DNA from: Chaetoceros tenuissimus | Lineage: Eukaryota; Bacillariophyta; Thalassiosirophyceae; Chaetocerotales; Chaetocerotaceae | Assembly (NCBI GenBank): GCA_021927905.1 | Contig: BLLK01000050.1 | Coordinates: 1-31,955, forward strand | Length of the DNA: 31,955 nt | Direction: 5' to 3' | Made by a program: the position numbers and the translations under genes | In this document: one piece after another, positions 20,347-30,405 of the stretch | Layout: each line of letters starts with the position of its first letter | Numbering within the stretch: position 1 is the stretch's first letter | The notes under the pieces: model-generated | What the model saw: only the letters and a program-made list of their open reading frames with translations | Told to the model about the DNA's origin: nothing | Databases searched by the model: none

Positions 20347-20782
20347 AGCTACAATCATCTTTTTCATCATAACTAGACCTGGCAAACCAAAAATGACGAC
20401 CCTTCTTACATTATCAAATTTTAACTTATATAATCTTCATTGGTTATTTTCTTTTTATTTTGCCCTGGTTTTGGTTCTATTAGCGTTGTATGGGTTAGAG
20501 CAAAAGGTCTGTCTCCTCACTTAATACGGATAACAATCTTAACATATGGAGAACAAGTTTTGGAAAGCACCACAACAAAAGCACCTTGATGGGAAGAATA
20601 CTTTCCTATTCTATTCTAATCAGTGGAATTAAAAGGTGTTCCCAGTTTTCAAGCAGACCAAATAAGAAATATGTATCAATTGACAGATTCAGTTTCTCTA
20701 TTGCAACCATACTCAATCAACTCTGTAGAACATTATTTGACTTTAGATGACCTTTGATCTTGTCTTACCAAGCGTATAAATC
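20347..20782. other. Downstream non-coding region of the FkbM-like gene
   Basis: The 3' UTR and terminator of the methyltransferase gene must lie in the first part. No further gene or distinct repeat was recognised. Confidence 0.3.
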
Positions 20783-20877
20783 TTACTGTGTAAGTATTTT
20801 ACATATAGAAGGTATCAAAATTATGATTAAATCTATCTAAGGTGATCTATTCAATCAAGGTGTGTTCTTCAAATTGA
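20783..20877 (+). repeat. Dispersed repeat R1, copy 1
   Basis: TTACTGTGTAAGTATT, then ACATATAGAAG, and at the end AGGTGATCTATTCAATCAAG followed by GTGTGTTCTTCAAATTG, recur in the same orientation at 26560-26667. The 5.8-kb spacing would fit remnants of long terminal repeats or two scattered copies of one family. The copy is short and has no clear TG...CA limits. Confidence 0.65.
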
Positions 20878-20892
20878 TGTTCTATGGTGACA

Positions 20893-20932
20893 CGCCGTAT
20901 ATTTATCAGTGTATCAGTGGGATTTAATCGCT
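20893..20932 (+). repeat. Dispersed repeat R3, copy 1 (matches 30314-30351)
   Basis: GTATATT, then TGTATCAGTGGGATTTAA (18 identical bases), recur at 30314-30351, inside the tail of the Ty3/gypsy remnant. There the sequence can be read as YIDLYQWDL; here it can be read as YLSVYQWDL. This suggests that part of the same retroelement lies at this place. Confidence 0.5.
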
Positions 20933-23027
20933 CCCCTTGAATTGATCTCTTCAATTCATAAATTCCAATGCTATATCGTACAAGATTGTTGCAAATATAA
21001 ACCATTCAGACATTATATGCAATTCAGAATTCTTTCTAAATTATAACCTCTTTCATCGTCGCTCTTCCAAAATATATATCTTCATCTTCTTACAAGATCA
21101 AAATTTAATCTTCAACTTCAGCATCAAGTTGTTTCCATACCATTAGCGCTAAGACTGCTCATCTTATTCATCAGGTAATGCTCAGTTGGAACTTCTTCTC
21201 TTCTTTGTTATTTCATTTCTTCGATTGCATACTTGTTATATCTGTCTATAGGAATATATCAGATTGTTTAATTGTATGGCAATTAATAGTATCATCCCTC
21301 TGCAATGTCATGTAGCTACATTTTCCCTCATAGTGTTGTTTTTGTCTATCTTCTATATCTTCCTCTACTATTTCACTATTCCATGCTGATTAGCATATGA
21401 TAATTGGCCCTCGATTCCTCCTTAGTGTTTCATTTTGAGCCTGTTACTTTGGGTCTCATGATTTCGGTCATTGTATGTTGGTCATTGTACTCTTATATCT
21501 TGAAATACTTCTTTGTAAAGGCAAATGTTTGACAGAAGTCATTCTGTATTTCAAGTCTGTAAGATCTGAAGTCTCCACCTCATGGACTAATGTGTTGGTA
21601 TCTCTCCTTTCTGATTGCAGTAGTTTCACTCATTCAACCTACAAGTTTCTGTCTCTTCGACATTGAGTTGGTAATCTTCATCAAGGGTTTGCTTGTGTCA
21701 TGTGAAAGCTTGTCATTACATGTTGGATCTTAAGCAAAGTTTGTGATCCAAATTTTGGTAAGGGATCATATTATTTTCTTGGAAGGTGCATACTACCATC
21801 AATTATTCTTGTGTACATGGTGTAAAATAGTTATCTCTAGTCACTGGCAAGTATGGTCCTCTTGATGAAGCCTCTCCATCCTTGTTGGGATGGGGAACTA
21901 ATGTATGCGAACACTGACACTTCAGTGTGAGCCTGAGAACGAAAGTCTAATTTCTACACTATTTATCTGTGCGTACTTTCGATGTTGCAACTGCTGTTTT
22001 TTTGAGTTACTGACTTATTTTAATTTGCAAGAATTACAATAGAACTATAGACTGAAAGTATTAGGTATGGTGGTGTCTGCATTGCGGATTATATTGAGCT
22101 GACTACGTTAAAGGCATTTCTAGTCGGGACTGAGACGATTTGTTAGTACTTTTCATCGCGGGAGATTTTTGTCTTGACTATCATTTCATGAGTTTTATGA
22201 ATTTACATTTCATATTTCAGTATTGTTTGGAGATGCTTATTATGTATTTGGTTATGGTAGGAGGTCTGATAGATCTTAAATTTGTTTCATGAAAGAAGCT
22301 ATTCCATATGATCGTCCTTTTTTCAAAAAAATGAAATTTTTATTTTATCGTGAATTTCATGTAGTTGATATATTTTGAGTCCAAATATATACAAAGTCCT
22401 GTTTAAAACAAATAAGATGTTGTAAGACACTCTTTGGTTAATTACTCATGGATGGATATGCTGAAACCATATCCATAATATCAATCTATGATCAGTCTAG
22501 GCTGTTCGTAACGAATCATCGAATCTGAGGCCTGATGAGAACCCTTTTGAGAACCTCATTTTTCCTCATCCGAATTCTTTTTCTTTAAATCAATAATTAA
22601 TTCACTCTAGGTCACTCGCATCAACTAAAATCTATTCCTTTGTTACATCCTCATTATTAAAAGTCCTTGATCAAAACATAGATAGGAATTTTGTGAAAAA
22701 TAGTACCAAAAACAATCCAGACAGGAAGCGAAAGTGAAATCCAAGATGTTATTAACTAAGTACGCGTAGATGAGTCTTTTATGATAAAAAAGATATATAG
22801 AAAATTCTGTATTTCAGGATTTTAATGATGAAACTGTATATCAAATTTTGGAACAAGACGAAAGATAGTATGATATTTGGCACGATGACAAGGCAAAAAG
22901 TAAGAATCAAATGAAATAATCTCTTCGGAACCTGCAAAAAGGAGCACTTGAAGGAGCAAATTTGAAATGAAGAAGATGTTCACTTACTTATTACCTTTCA
23001 CCAAGAACAAATAAACCACAAATGAAT
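20933..23027. other. Non-coding, no gene recognised
   Basis: The region is AT-rich, with many stops in all frames. Short ORFs (for example 21475-21666) have no protein-like signature. It may contain decayed retroelement sequence. I saw no RNA gene or strong repeat. Confidence 0.3.
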
Positions 23028-23064
23028 GCAGGTGTTCCCTACGCTCAGCGTAGGGAACACCTGC
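23028..23064. repeat. Perfect 37-bp palindrome
   Basis: Arm GCAGGTGTTCCCTACGCT (23028-23045), one-base centre C, then AGCGTAGGGAACACCTGC (23047-23064). All 18 pairs are exact and the arms are GC-rich (11 of 18 bases) in an AT-rich setting. In RNA it would form a very stable hairpin. In DNA it could be a cruciform, a dimeric protein site or a foldback remnant. Confidence 0.9.
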
Positions 23065-23339
23065 TCCTCTATGCATATTTCATACGTGACTAACATAGAC
23101 ATAATTCTATTTTTAATAGAAATACATAAGTATATTCAATAAAAATAATATCGCATTCTGTTTATCAAGTAATACATTATCCTTTTGTGTCTGTCTTTGA
23201 TAATGCTGCTTTTGAAGTAGACTATGTAAATTGAAATTTATGAATCCTACGTACCAAGATGCTAACAAAAGTTTTCCCTTCCTCTTCCCTTTTTGTCTTT
23301 CTGTTCTTTTTTTCTTCTCCCTCGTCTCCTTTTGCTCTT

Positions 23340-25720
23340 GATCATCTATATCACTGCATGTAAAGAATCAAGTCTATTCCATTTCGTATGGTGCATGGTT
23401 CCTCATATACTTGGGTCCCTGTAAGTGGTAGCCAGATCTAGCATCTTCTTCTTAAGCTAAAGCAGTCTTCAAATCACTGCGATATCTTGATCTAGTATGC
23501 TTGCTTCAACAACAGGTACATATCAAATATTGCGTAGTATTCTCCCAGGCTTTCAAAAGGTTGTTGTAGCTTTCTATAATGTAGCTGCTAGACATAAAAT
23601 AGGGTGGATTTCTTTCAATCACATTCATATATCCTCACAACATAGTCGTTTCTCCTTCACAAGTCAGTCATGGTAATTACATCATTTTACAGTGCTACCT
23701 TCACTTTTTTTCTTAGGCTTTGGTGTGTTCAATGGTTTGATCAATTTCGCATTTCTACTACTCTCTTATTTGATGTGGTCACTGATTACATTGCTGTCTT
23801 GCTTTACTCCAAATCTACCTTAAAAGGGTACTCTGGTGTCTTTGGCAAAGATGCTGTAGTGATTTTTACTACCTTTAATTCTCTCTTTGGGAATGGAGTT
23901 GTCTAATCTGCATGGTTTCATGGATGAATAGCTGCTTCCACAGGAATACAAGGAACAAATACAGACAAAGGGCAATATCAAAAGATGCTTTGACTTCAAT
24001 ACAAAGCTTTCACATTACAAATTCGATTCATTGCACGCTCCATTAGTACTTCAAAAGCACTCTTCATACTGCAAATTCAGTTCAATTCTTCATTCTATTA
24101 CATCAGGATGACTATAGTCCAAAACTTCCTATGGTGGATATACACTAGTGTCACCATAATCATTACACAATAATGTCACCATTGTAGCCTCTTAGTATAC
24201 TTCTTTCTTTGAGGCAATCCATTATGTTCTACACATGCATGTGCTGGTTATGACGCAGTCTTTACAGCTCTATGCTGCGACTGTTAAAGTGCAAACTTGA
24301 TATCGTGATAAGTCAGTGAATACATGATTTGGCAGATAAGTTCAATCTTTGAAGTCATCATAAGTCCATTCAGTTTACAATGAGTCATGGTGGATGATTT
24401 GAGGTATCAGGAATCCATGAATCCTTAATTATTGTTGCAGTATGAGTCACTCATTGGGAATCCAATTCTTGGCAGTAAATTGTTTGGTATGGAAGAAGTG
24501 AAGATACACATAGATCTATTAACTGCAAGGAATATTGTCAGGGATGATGGAATCAGTATGGATCTATCCAGTGTTGGGTGATCTACACACTGTTGCAAGA
24601 TAAGTCCATTGCTATGTCTATTGGCATTAATCTCTCCTTGGCTCTGTTATAAGTGATGCTACAAAGAATTAGGCTACAAATAAGGTTTGGTGCAAGCCTA
24701 TGCAGCATTTGTCCCCTCAAACATGATTTCCTTGTGTAATACTTTGTGTGAAGTGTAACAGTGTTAATTCAAGGATTCTTGGTGAGTAGATCAATTGTGT
24801 AATACTTGGCTTTGACAGTGATAGCTGAAGATATTCAGCATGGATTAGACAACATTGACTTTAATGATGAAGTCAAGGAGTAGGACACACCAGGAGTCCA
24901 GCTTTTAGAATCTGGGAAAAATTCACTCTGCAACTATTACATGAAAACAGCTGGGCATCTGGGATCCATTTCATGATCAATGTACCATGATAACTCCAAA
25001 TCCAATAGTTTTGGAAGGTTTCAAAAACGTCAGTACTGTTGTACATATTTGATAGAATTTATTCACTTTGTGGCATTCACCTTGTTTGTCATTTGTTCCA
25101 CTTATACAACAAGATATTTAACGGATCATTCAGACACCTGTAATCTATTGGAGCACAAAGTATGTAAGTTGACCAAACTATGTCTTTCTTTTATTGATGA
25201 ATTGGTCAGCTTGTGAGATGTATGCATGTGTGGATAACTGTTGTCAAAGACTACTCATAACTGGAGCATAACTATTGTTAGTAGAGATGTGAGGATAGTC
25301 CAGCCAGAGTGGCTGTTCTTTGTCTTCTCAATATTTTTTCAGCATCAATATGCCACATACGTTCTCTCTTTATATCTGCTTGCTAAAATAAGCTTGTCAT
25401 TTTGATTGGTCACAATTTGTTTCCCATTTTCTTACTATGCAATTATAAAATTGCAATACTCATTCTACTACTTAATCCAAAAGTATATGCTATACAAGCA
25501 AGACTATCAAAGGATTATTGATTTCATACACTTTGTGTGCATTCGTCTATTGATATGTGGGTGTGGCTTTAGATCAAGAATCAAAACTCAATGTATCTAC
25601 ATCTTTGTCTACTATATCCCTAGAAAGGGTCTCACAGAATGTTTTGTTTTTATTTCCAGTGAATATGATAAAGTCTGGACAAATCTCTCAATTTTCTAGG
25701 ATTATTTGCACTGGCATAAG
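23340..25720 (+). pseudogene. Possible decayed coding region, family unknown
   Basis: Several short frames look more protein-like than random but are broken by stops and shifts. Around 23510-23600 a frame reads TGTYQILRSILPGFQKVVVA. At 23670-23906 a frame includes VQWFDQFRISTTLLFDVVTD, then GYSGVFGKDAVVIFTTFNSL and FGNGVV. Near 24440-24560 there is YESLIGNPILGSKLFGMEEV, then KIHIDLLTARNIVRDDGISM. They lie on the same strand as the Ty3/gypsy pol remnant downstream and could be gag or another part of a retroelement. I do not recognise a domain. The pattern of broken frames is seen; the retroelement origin is inferred. Confidence 0.3.
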
Positions 25721-26195
25721 CCTCTCCCCTGTTTGATTGATGAGCTAAAGATGTGCTTGTTTCATACAATAGTCAATATTTCATGATAGAACTCAACATC
25801 AATCATGCAGAGTCTGAACTTGTAAGCCCTGTTCTTGTTTTTGTATGGAGCTGTTGAATAAATAAGATGTCTAGGTATCTGCATTATTGTTGACTTCGTG
25901 AATTTCATCTGGGTATATTAAATATTCACCCTTTTGATATATCTAAATAAAGATCAGATTTTGTATTGTATAGGATGTTCTGTTGTGTTTCTAATTGTAT
26001 TCTTGGAGATGCTTGTGACTCATGGGGTTTCTTAGTCCTTTGTTGTGCTTGCATAGAATCAGAGCAGTGAATAATCATGCTATTATAGCAATAAATTATC
26101 AGATCTGATTGAATCTTTCATGAGCTGTGGTCAGTTTTATTCCTGATCAAGATTGATCAAGGTAATGTAAATGTAAAGTCACAATATTTGAATTG
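25721..26195. other. Non-coding, nothing recognised
   Basis: AT-rich sequence without a credible ORF, repeat or RNA gene. Confidence 0.3.
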
Positions 26196-26480
26196 TTATT
26201 GTGTTAAATGTGTTCTGTCTTGACACAGTAGATTGTGTACAATATTCCTATGTAGCAGCTCACACAAAGTGAGCCACATGCCAAACCAAAACATCTCACC
26301 AACCCTCTCTCTGGTGGCCCAGTAGTCCCTCGGCATGTTGCCTGTTTTGTCTGTGTTCATTCCATGAACTGGGGGTCTAAGCCACTCCAGATACCACATC
26401 TCTCCATATGAGGGTAAATTACATACTGATTCAGGGCTAGCACTGTTAAAAATGGAGAATGCACTCAACATGGTCCTCAC
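26196..26480 (-). CDS. Unrecognised tryptophan-rich ORF fragment
   Basis: This is a 94-codon minus-strand frame in a local patch that is less AT-rich than its surroundings. The middle reads PSYGEMWYLEWLRPPVHGM, then PRDYWATRERVGEMFWFGMW. The density of Trp, Met and Gly is unlike translated AT-rich noise, and the composition shift suggests real or formerly real coding. It has no family match in my memory. It may be an exon or a fragment of a retroelement structural protein. No upstream start context or neighbouring exon could be supported. Confidence 0.3.
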   Translation of the reverse strand: MRTMLSAFSIFNSASPESVCNLPSYGEMWYLEWLRPPVHGMNTDKTGNMPRDYWATRERVGEMFWFGMWLTLCELLHRNIVHNLLCQDRTHLTQ

Positions 26481-26559
26481 TACATTTTCTTTCTTCTGTT
26501 TTTCTTTTCACACTGTGGTTTTGTCTGCTCTATGGCTAGACATGGGTCTGATAAAACAA

Positions 26560-26667
26560 TTACTGTGTAAGTATTCTACATATAGAAGCTATTAAACATG
26601 TATAAAAGAAATTATGATAACAGCTTTCTAAGGTGATCTATTCAATCAAGGTGTGTTCTTCAAATTG
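26560..26667 (+). repeat. Dispersed repeat R1, copy 2
   Basis: Same orientation as 20783-20877. The 37-bp tail from AAGGTGATCTATTC to CTTCAAATTG is identical, while the middle carries an extra stretch of about 13 bp (ACATGTATAAAAG region). It is followed directly by repeat R2. Confidence 0.65.
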
Positions 26668-26670
26668 TCG

Positions 26671-26791
26671 TATTCAAAAGTCCATTCTAAATTGTAGTTA
26701 TTTCAAATGATTGGTCAGATATGAGTTGTTGTCACATATACGAAAGATTTGATGTCTGTTGTCATTGGTCTGCAACTTATATAGCTTTGTT
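26671..26791 (+). repeat. Direct repeat R2, left copy
   Basis: It starts TATTCAAAAGTC. It contains ATTCTAAATTGTA, ATATGAGTT and TTGTCATTGGTCTGC, then TATAGCTTT or a close variant. It recurs at 27481-27592, about 0.8 kb away in the same orientation, with scattered differences. The pair could be degenerate long terminal repeats of a small element or two copies of a scattered family. Confidence 0.65.
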
Positions 26792-26985
26792 CTCTATCCT
26801 AACACTCCCCAGAATCTATGGCGTGAACCAATATCTCCTAAATGAAAGTATAAAGTCTGAGTTTCATTTGTCAATAAAGAGTTTCTAAACCTGTTGTTAA
26901 TGCAGTTCTTGGAATAAGCGAGAGTATCTCCTTAAAGGAAAAGATTGATTTCTTCAATTTGCATGACTCCCTGTGAATAAGAGTT

Positions 26986-27399
26986 TTAAACTCCCCTTTC
27001 TAATTGATATAATACTGAATTGATTGCTTTATTGCTTCTGGATTCTGATTGATTGCTTCTGGATTCTGATTGATTGGTTCTGGATTCTGATTTATTACAG
27101 CTGATTTGTGATTGCGGATTACGGCTGATTTCTGATTCTGGATTCTGATTTATTACAGCTGATTTGTGATTGCGGATTACGGCTGATTTCTGATTCTGGA
27201 TTGCTAGTGGATCATTCACTTGATTTGGAATAACTTCTGGCTGACGTTCTGCGAATGGATTGTCCATTTGATTTGGAGTTATTTCATGTTGACGTTCCGC
27301 AAGTGGATTGTTCATGATAACTTGAGTTTCGTTGTCTTTTGGCTGCTCTCTTTCTTTCAGCAAGGAAAAGATAACGGTGCAATGAATTAATTGCTCCAT
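26986..27399 (-). CDS. Low-complexity ORF with Asn/Gln/Ser-rich repeats
   Basis: This 137-codon minus-strand frame lies between the two R2 copies. The N-terminal third has an imperfect protein repeat of the form NPLAERQ-E--PNQ, three times. The C-terminal two thirds is Asn/Ser/Glu-rich and corresponds to the DNA tandem repeat at 27030-27210. As the 58-bp DNA period is not a multiple of three, the repeat is read in shifting phases, which argues against selection on the protein in that part. It may be an exon, a gag-like remnant or chance. There is no known domain. Confidence 0.25.
   Translation of the reverse strand: MEQLIHCTVIFSLLKEREQPKDNETQVIMNNPLAERQHEITPNQMDNPFAERQPEVIPNQVNDPLAIQNQKSAVIRNHKSAVINQNPESEISRNPQSQISCNKSESRTNQSESRSNQSESRSNKAINSVLYQLERGV
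27030..27205. repeat. Tandem repeats of 21 bp and 58 bp
   Basis: A unit containing GATTGATTGCTTCTGGATTCT is repeated about three times at 27030-27090. A 58-bp unit beginning TTCTGGATTCTGATTTATTA starts at 27078 and 27136, with a partial third at 27194. Both share the TTCTGGATT core. Confidence 0.85.
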
Positions 27400-27480
27400 G
27401 ATAATTCACACTTTACCCAATTGGTTTGCATGAGTTAAAACCAAACGAGACTGTTAATCTGCTAAGACTAAAGTAAAACA

Positions 27481-27592
27481 TATTCAAAAGTCTAAATTAT
27501 AAGGTTTATTCTAAATTGTAATGATTTCAAACAATTGGTAAAATATGAGTTTTTGTCCCATTGTCATTGGTCTGCGACTTAGATAGCTTTAT
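27481..27592 (+). repeat. Direct repeat R2, right copy
   Basis: Homologous to 26671-26791. It ends against the hexanucleotide array, with TAGATAGCTTTATTG as the last shared part. Confidence 0.65.
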
Positions 27593-28318
27593 TGTTTGCA
27601 TTTGCTTTTGCTTTTGCTTTTGCTTTTGCTTTTGCTTTTGCTTTTGCTTTTGCTTTTGCTTTTGCTTTTGCTTTTGCTTTTGCTTTTGCTTTTGCTTTTG
27701 CATTTGCATTTGCTTTTGCTTTTGCTTTTGCTTTTGCTTTTGCATTTGCATTTGCATTTGCATTTGCATTTGCATTTGCATTTGCATTTGCATTTGCATT
27801 TGCATTTGCATTTGCATTTGCATTTGCATTTGCATTTGTTGCATTTGCATTTGCATTTGCATTTGCATTTGCATTTGCATTTGCATTGCTTTGCTTTGCT
27901 GCTTGCTTTGCTTTTTGCTTTTGCATTTGCTTTTGCATTTGCATCTACATCTACATCTACATCTACATCTACATCTACATCTACATCTACATCTACATCT
28001 ACATCTACATCTACATCTACATCTACATCTACATCTACATCTACATCTACATCTACATCTACATCTACATCTACATCTACATCATCTACATCTACATCTA
28101 CATCTACATCTACATCTACATCTTCTCATCTACATCTACATCATCTACACCTGCATCTCCATCTACATCTACACTTGCAATTCCATTTGCATCTACATCT
28201 ACATCTACATCTACATCTACATCTACATCTACATCTACATCTACATCTACATCTACATCTACATCTACATCTACATCTACATCTACATCTACATCTACAT
28301 CTACATCTACATCTACAA
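27593..28318. repeat. Compound hexanucleotide array (TTTTGC, ATTTGC, ATCTAC)
   Basis: Blocks are mainly TTTTGC to about 27742, ATTTGC to about 27890, a degenerate GC(T)nGC zone to 27942, then ATCTAC to 28318 with an interruption at 28081-28195. Several frames on both strands stay open for over 250 codons only because of the period of six, and code for alternating dipeptides. They are not called as genes. Confidence 0.97.
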
Positions 28319-28499
28319 TTACTTCTTCTGAGCCATGTTTTGCTATTAAAACACCCCCAAAAATCTGGTGTCCTCCCATCATGAGCAAATGACAACCTTC
28401 TCAACTTACTGATGACATCAATGACAATTATTTTTATTACAAGTGTCATGGAAGCAGATTTCTCTTCTGTCCAAAAAAATGCATTTCCAAGGTACCTGC

Positions 28500-30405
28500 T
28501 CACAATGATATGATCACCTTTGACTCTTCTTTTCACCAACAAGAGCTTGATAAATGCCTATCTTTCCATGATTCTATTTCCTCTCTAGACAGAACCACCA
28601 TTATGTATTGGGATTGCTTCTGCAAAGTTAGCGTTCATTGACCCAGTACACAAAACCTGTGCACTGTGTAAATCAATCTTACAGGTATCACAAAGCCAAG
28701 ATAATCATGCAACAAATCCAGCACTTGTTGGATAATGGTTGGATAGAGGAATGTAATGGACAATGGGTTTCCAAGATTGTCCTTGCTCCAAAGCCTCATC
28801 AAGAATCTTGTACTTCCATTGAAGACTTCATCTGGCATATGTGCATATCTTATTGTGCTGTTAGTAACTAAGCTGTTTGCATATCCAATGGGGTATCCTC
28901 AAGGAAGAATGGGATTCCAACTTCCTTTCCGCCATCAAAGAACTCGGGTACATCAACAACACTCCTATCTTTGTCTCTTCTTTGGACAAGATTTACATTG
29001 GACCGTATAAGGTAGTCATTGACTCCAAAACCATCATCGATGACATTTTATCTTACTGCTGCACGAAAGAACTCCTTATTGTGTACTTTGAATCAATCTG
29101 CAAGACTTTCCTTCGTTACAGAGTTAGTTTCAGACTGGACAAGTGTGACTTTCTTCACCCTCGTTGCGAATTTGTCGGTCATGATATTACCAGCATTGGC
29201 AACTGCCCAGCTCGTAGCAAATTCAACCTTCTACAAGATTGGAAGCTTCCTGCCAATGGGCAAGGCCTTCTTTCCTTCATCAGCTTCTGCCAATTTTATG
29301 CAAAGTTCAACCCTCTCATAGAATTGAAGAATAAAGCTCTACAATTTCTTTGTGTTCCAATTCCACCTTCTGCTTTGACCCCAGACCTCGTCCAACTCTT
29401 TAATGAATCCAAAGAATGCATTTTATCATCTCCCATCCTAGCTGGATATGATCCTGATCTACCATTGTTTCTGAAAACTGATTGGAGTGCTTCTGGCATG
29501 AGCTGGATACTCATGCAACCAGCGCGAGACGAGGAATCACTAGCTGCAGTCACCACCCTTCGTGAAACTGGCAAGAACCTGTTCGATTTATCACCTTCAA
29601 GACCTCGTCTGCTTCCTCTTTCTTTTGGCAGTAGAGCCTGTTCCCACTCCGAACAGCATTGGCATTCTTTTGTTGGTGAAGCTGGTACAAAGTTTCTCTG
29701 GGGATTAGTGCATCCATTCTATTGGATGTGCGATTGTCTAGCCATGAAGGAGATCTTCAAGTATAATGGGAGTAATTCTCAGATAGCTAGATGGGCACAG
29801 TAAATGTTAGGTTACAATTTTGTTATTGTCCATTGGTTCTGCAAAATGATGGTTGACGTTGATGCTCTTAATAGGTTCCATGAGAAGCATATAGCTTTAT
29901 ACCTTCCCTTGACTGGATACCTCAAACTTCATGATCATGAAGCTTGCCCTGCTGCATAGGACCTTTCTGGTTTTGCTTCTCTACAAAAACAACAGCAGTT
30001 GCACTAGAAGCACCACCTCCAGTAATTCATTCCTCAGCACTTCCTGACTCTTGTATTTTTGATAAATACAAAGACCTTTGTGCAAAAGCTACCCTACAAA
30101 GCAACCCTACTCCAGCATCCATTGTCTCTTCACACCCAGTCCATTCATCTGCCTAAATATACTTCAATCTCTAACCACATCAGAAAAATCAACATCTTTA
30201 TATGAAGTTGCTTCTGCAACACCTCACATCCATATCACATGTATCAATGACACCTTTGACTCCTTCCCATCATCGTGGTCCAACATATTCAGTACCCCAT
30301 CCTACATCCTGTGATGTGCTGTATATTGATCTGTATCAGTGGGATTTAAATGCAAGACAGTCTATGAATTCCATAATCTTCTATGGCAATTGGAAGTGGT
30401 GACTA
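28500..30405 (+). pseudogene. Ty3/gypsy-type pol remnant (RT, RNase H and following region), broken
   Basis: Reading frames change several times but give a consistent polyprotein. After an early piece ending TTIMYWDCFCKV (near 28600), 28638-28871 reads KIIMQQIQHLLDNGWIEE and then KIVLAPKPHQE, the front of a gypsy RT. 28877-29803 covers a changed region at the FxDD site (the frame has IIDDIL) and YRVSFRLDKCDFLHPRCEFV, then GHDI. Next comes the connection, LFLKTDWSASGMSWILMQPA (RNase H start), FGSRACSHSEQHWHSFVGEA and FYWMCDC. After a stop at 29801-29803 the frame continues as MMVDVDAL near 29850. Weaker pieces run to about 30405 (YEVASATPHIHITCINDTF, then YIDLYQWDLNA). Several stops and shifts, and a loss of the central RT between 28865 and 28985, mark it as dead. 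LTRs were not assigned. Confidence 0.75.
30314..30351 (+). repeat. Dispersed repeat R3, copy 2
   Basis: Matches 20893-20932, with 18 identical consecutive bases (TGTATCAGTGGGATTTAA). It lies within the last readable part of the Ty3/gypsy remnant. Confidence 0.5.

Noticed and set aside
20783-26667. R1 copies as the paired LTRs of one 5.9-kb retrotransposon
   Set aside because: The shared part is only about 100 bp, lacks clear TG...CA limits, and no coherent gag-pol lies between the copies. Kept only as a dispersed repeat.
27561-28392. Overlapping long ORFs (over 250 codons) in several frames on both strands
   Set aside because: They exist only because the hexanucleotide repeat lacks stop codons; the products are alternating dipeptides.
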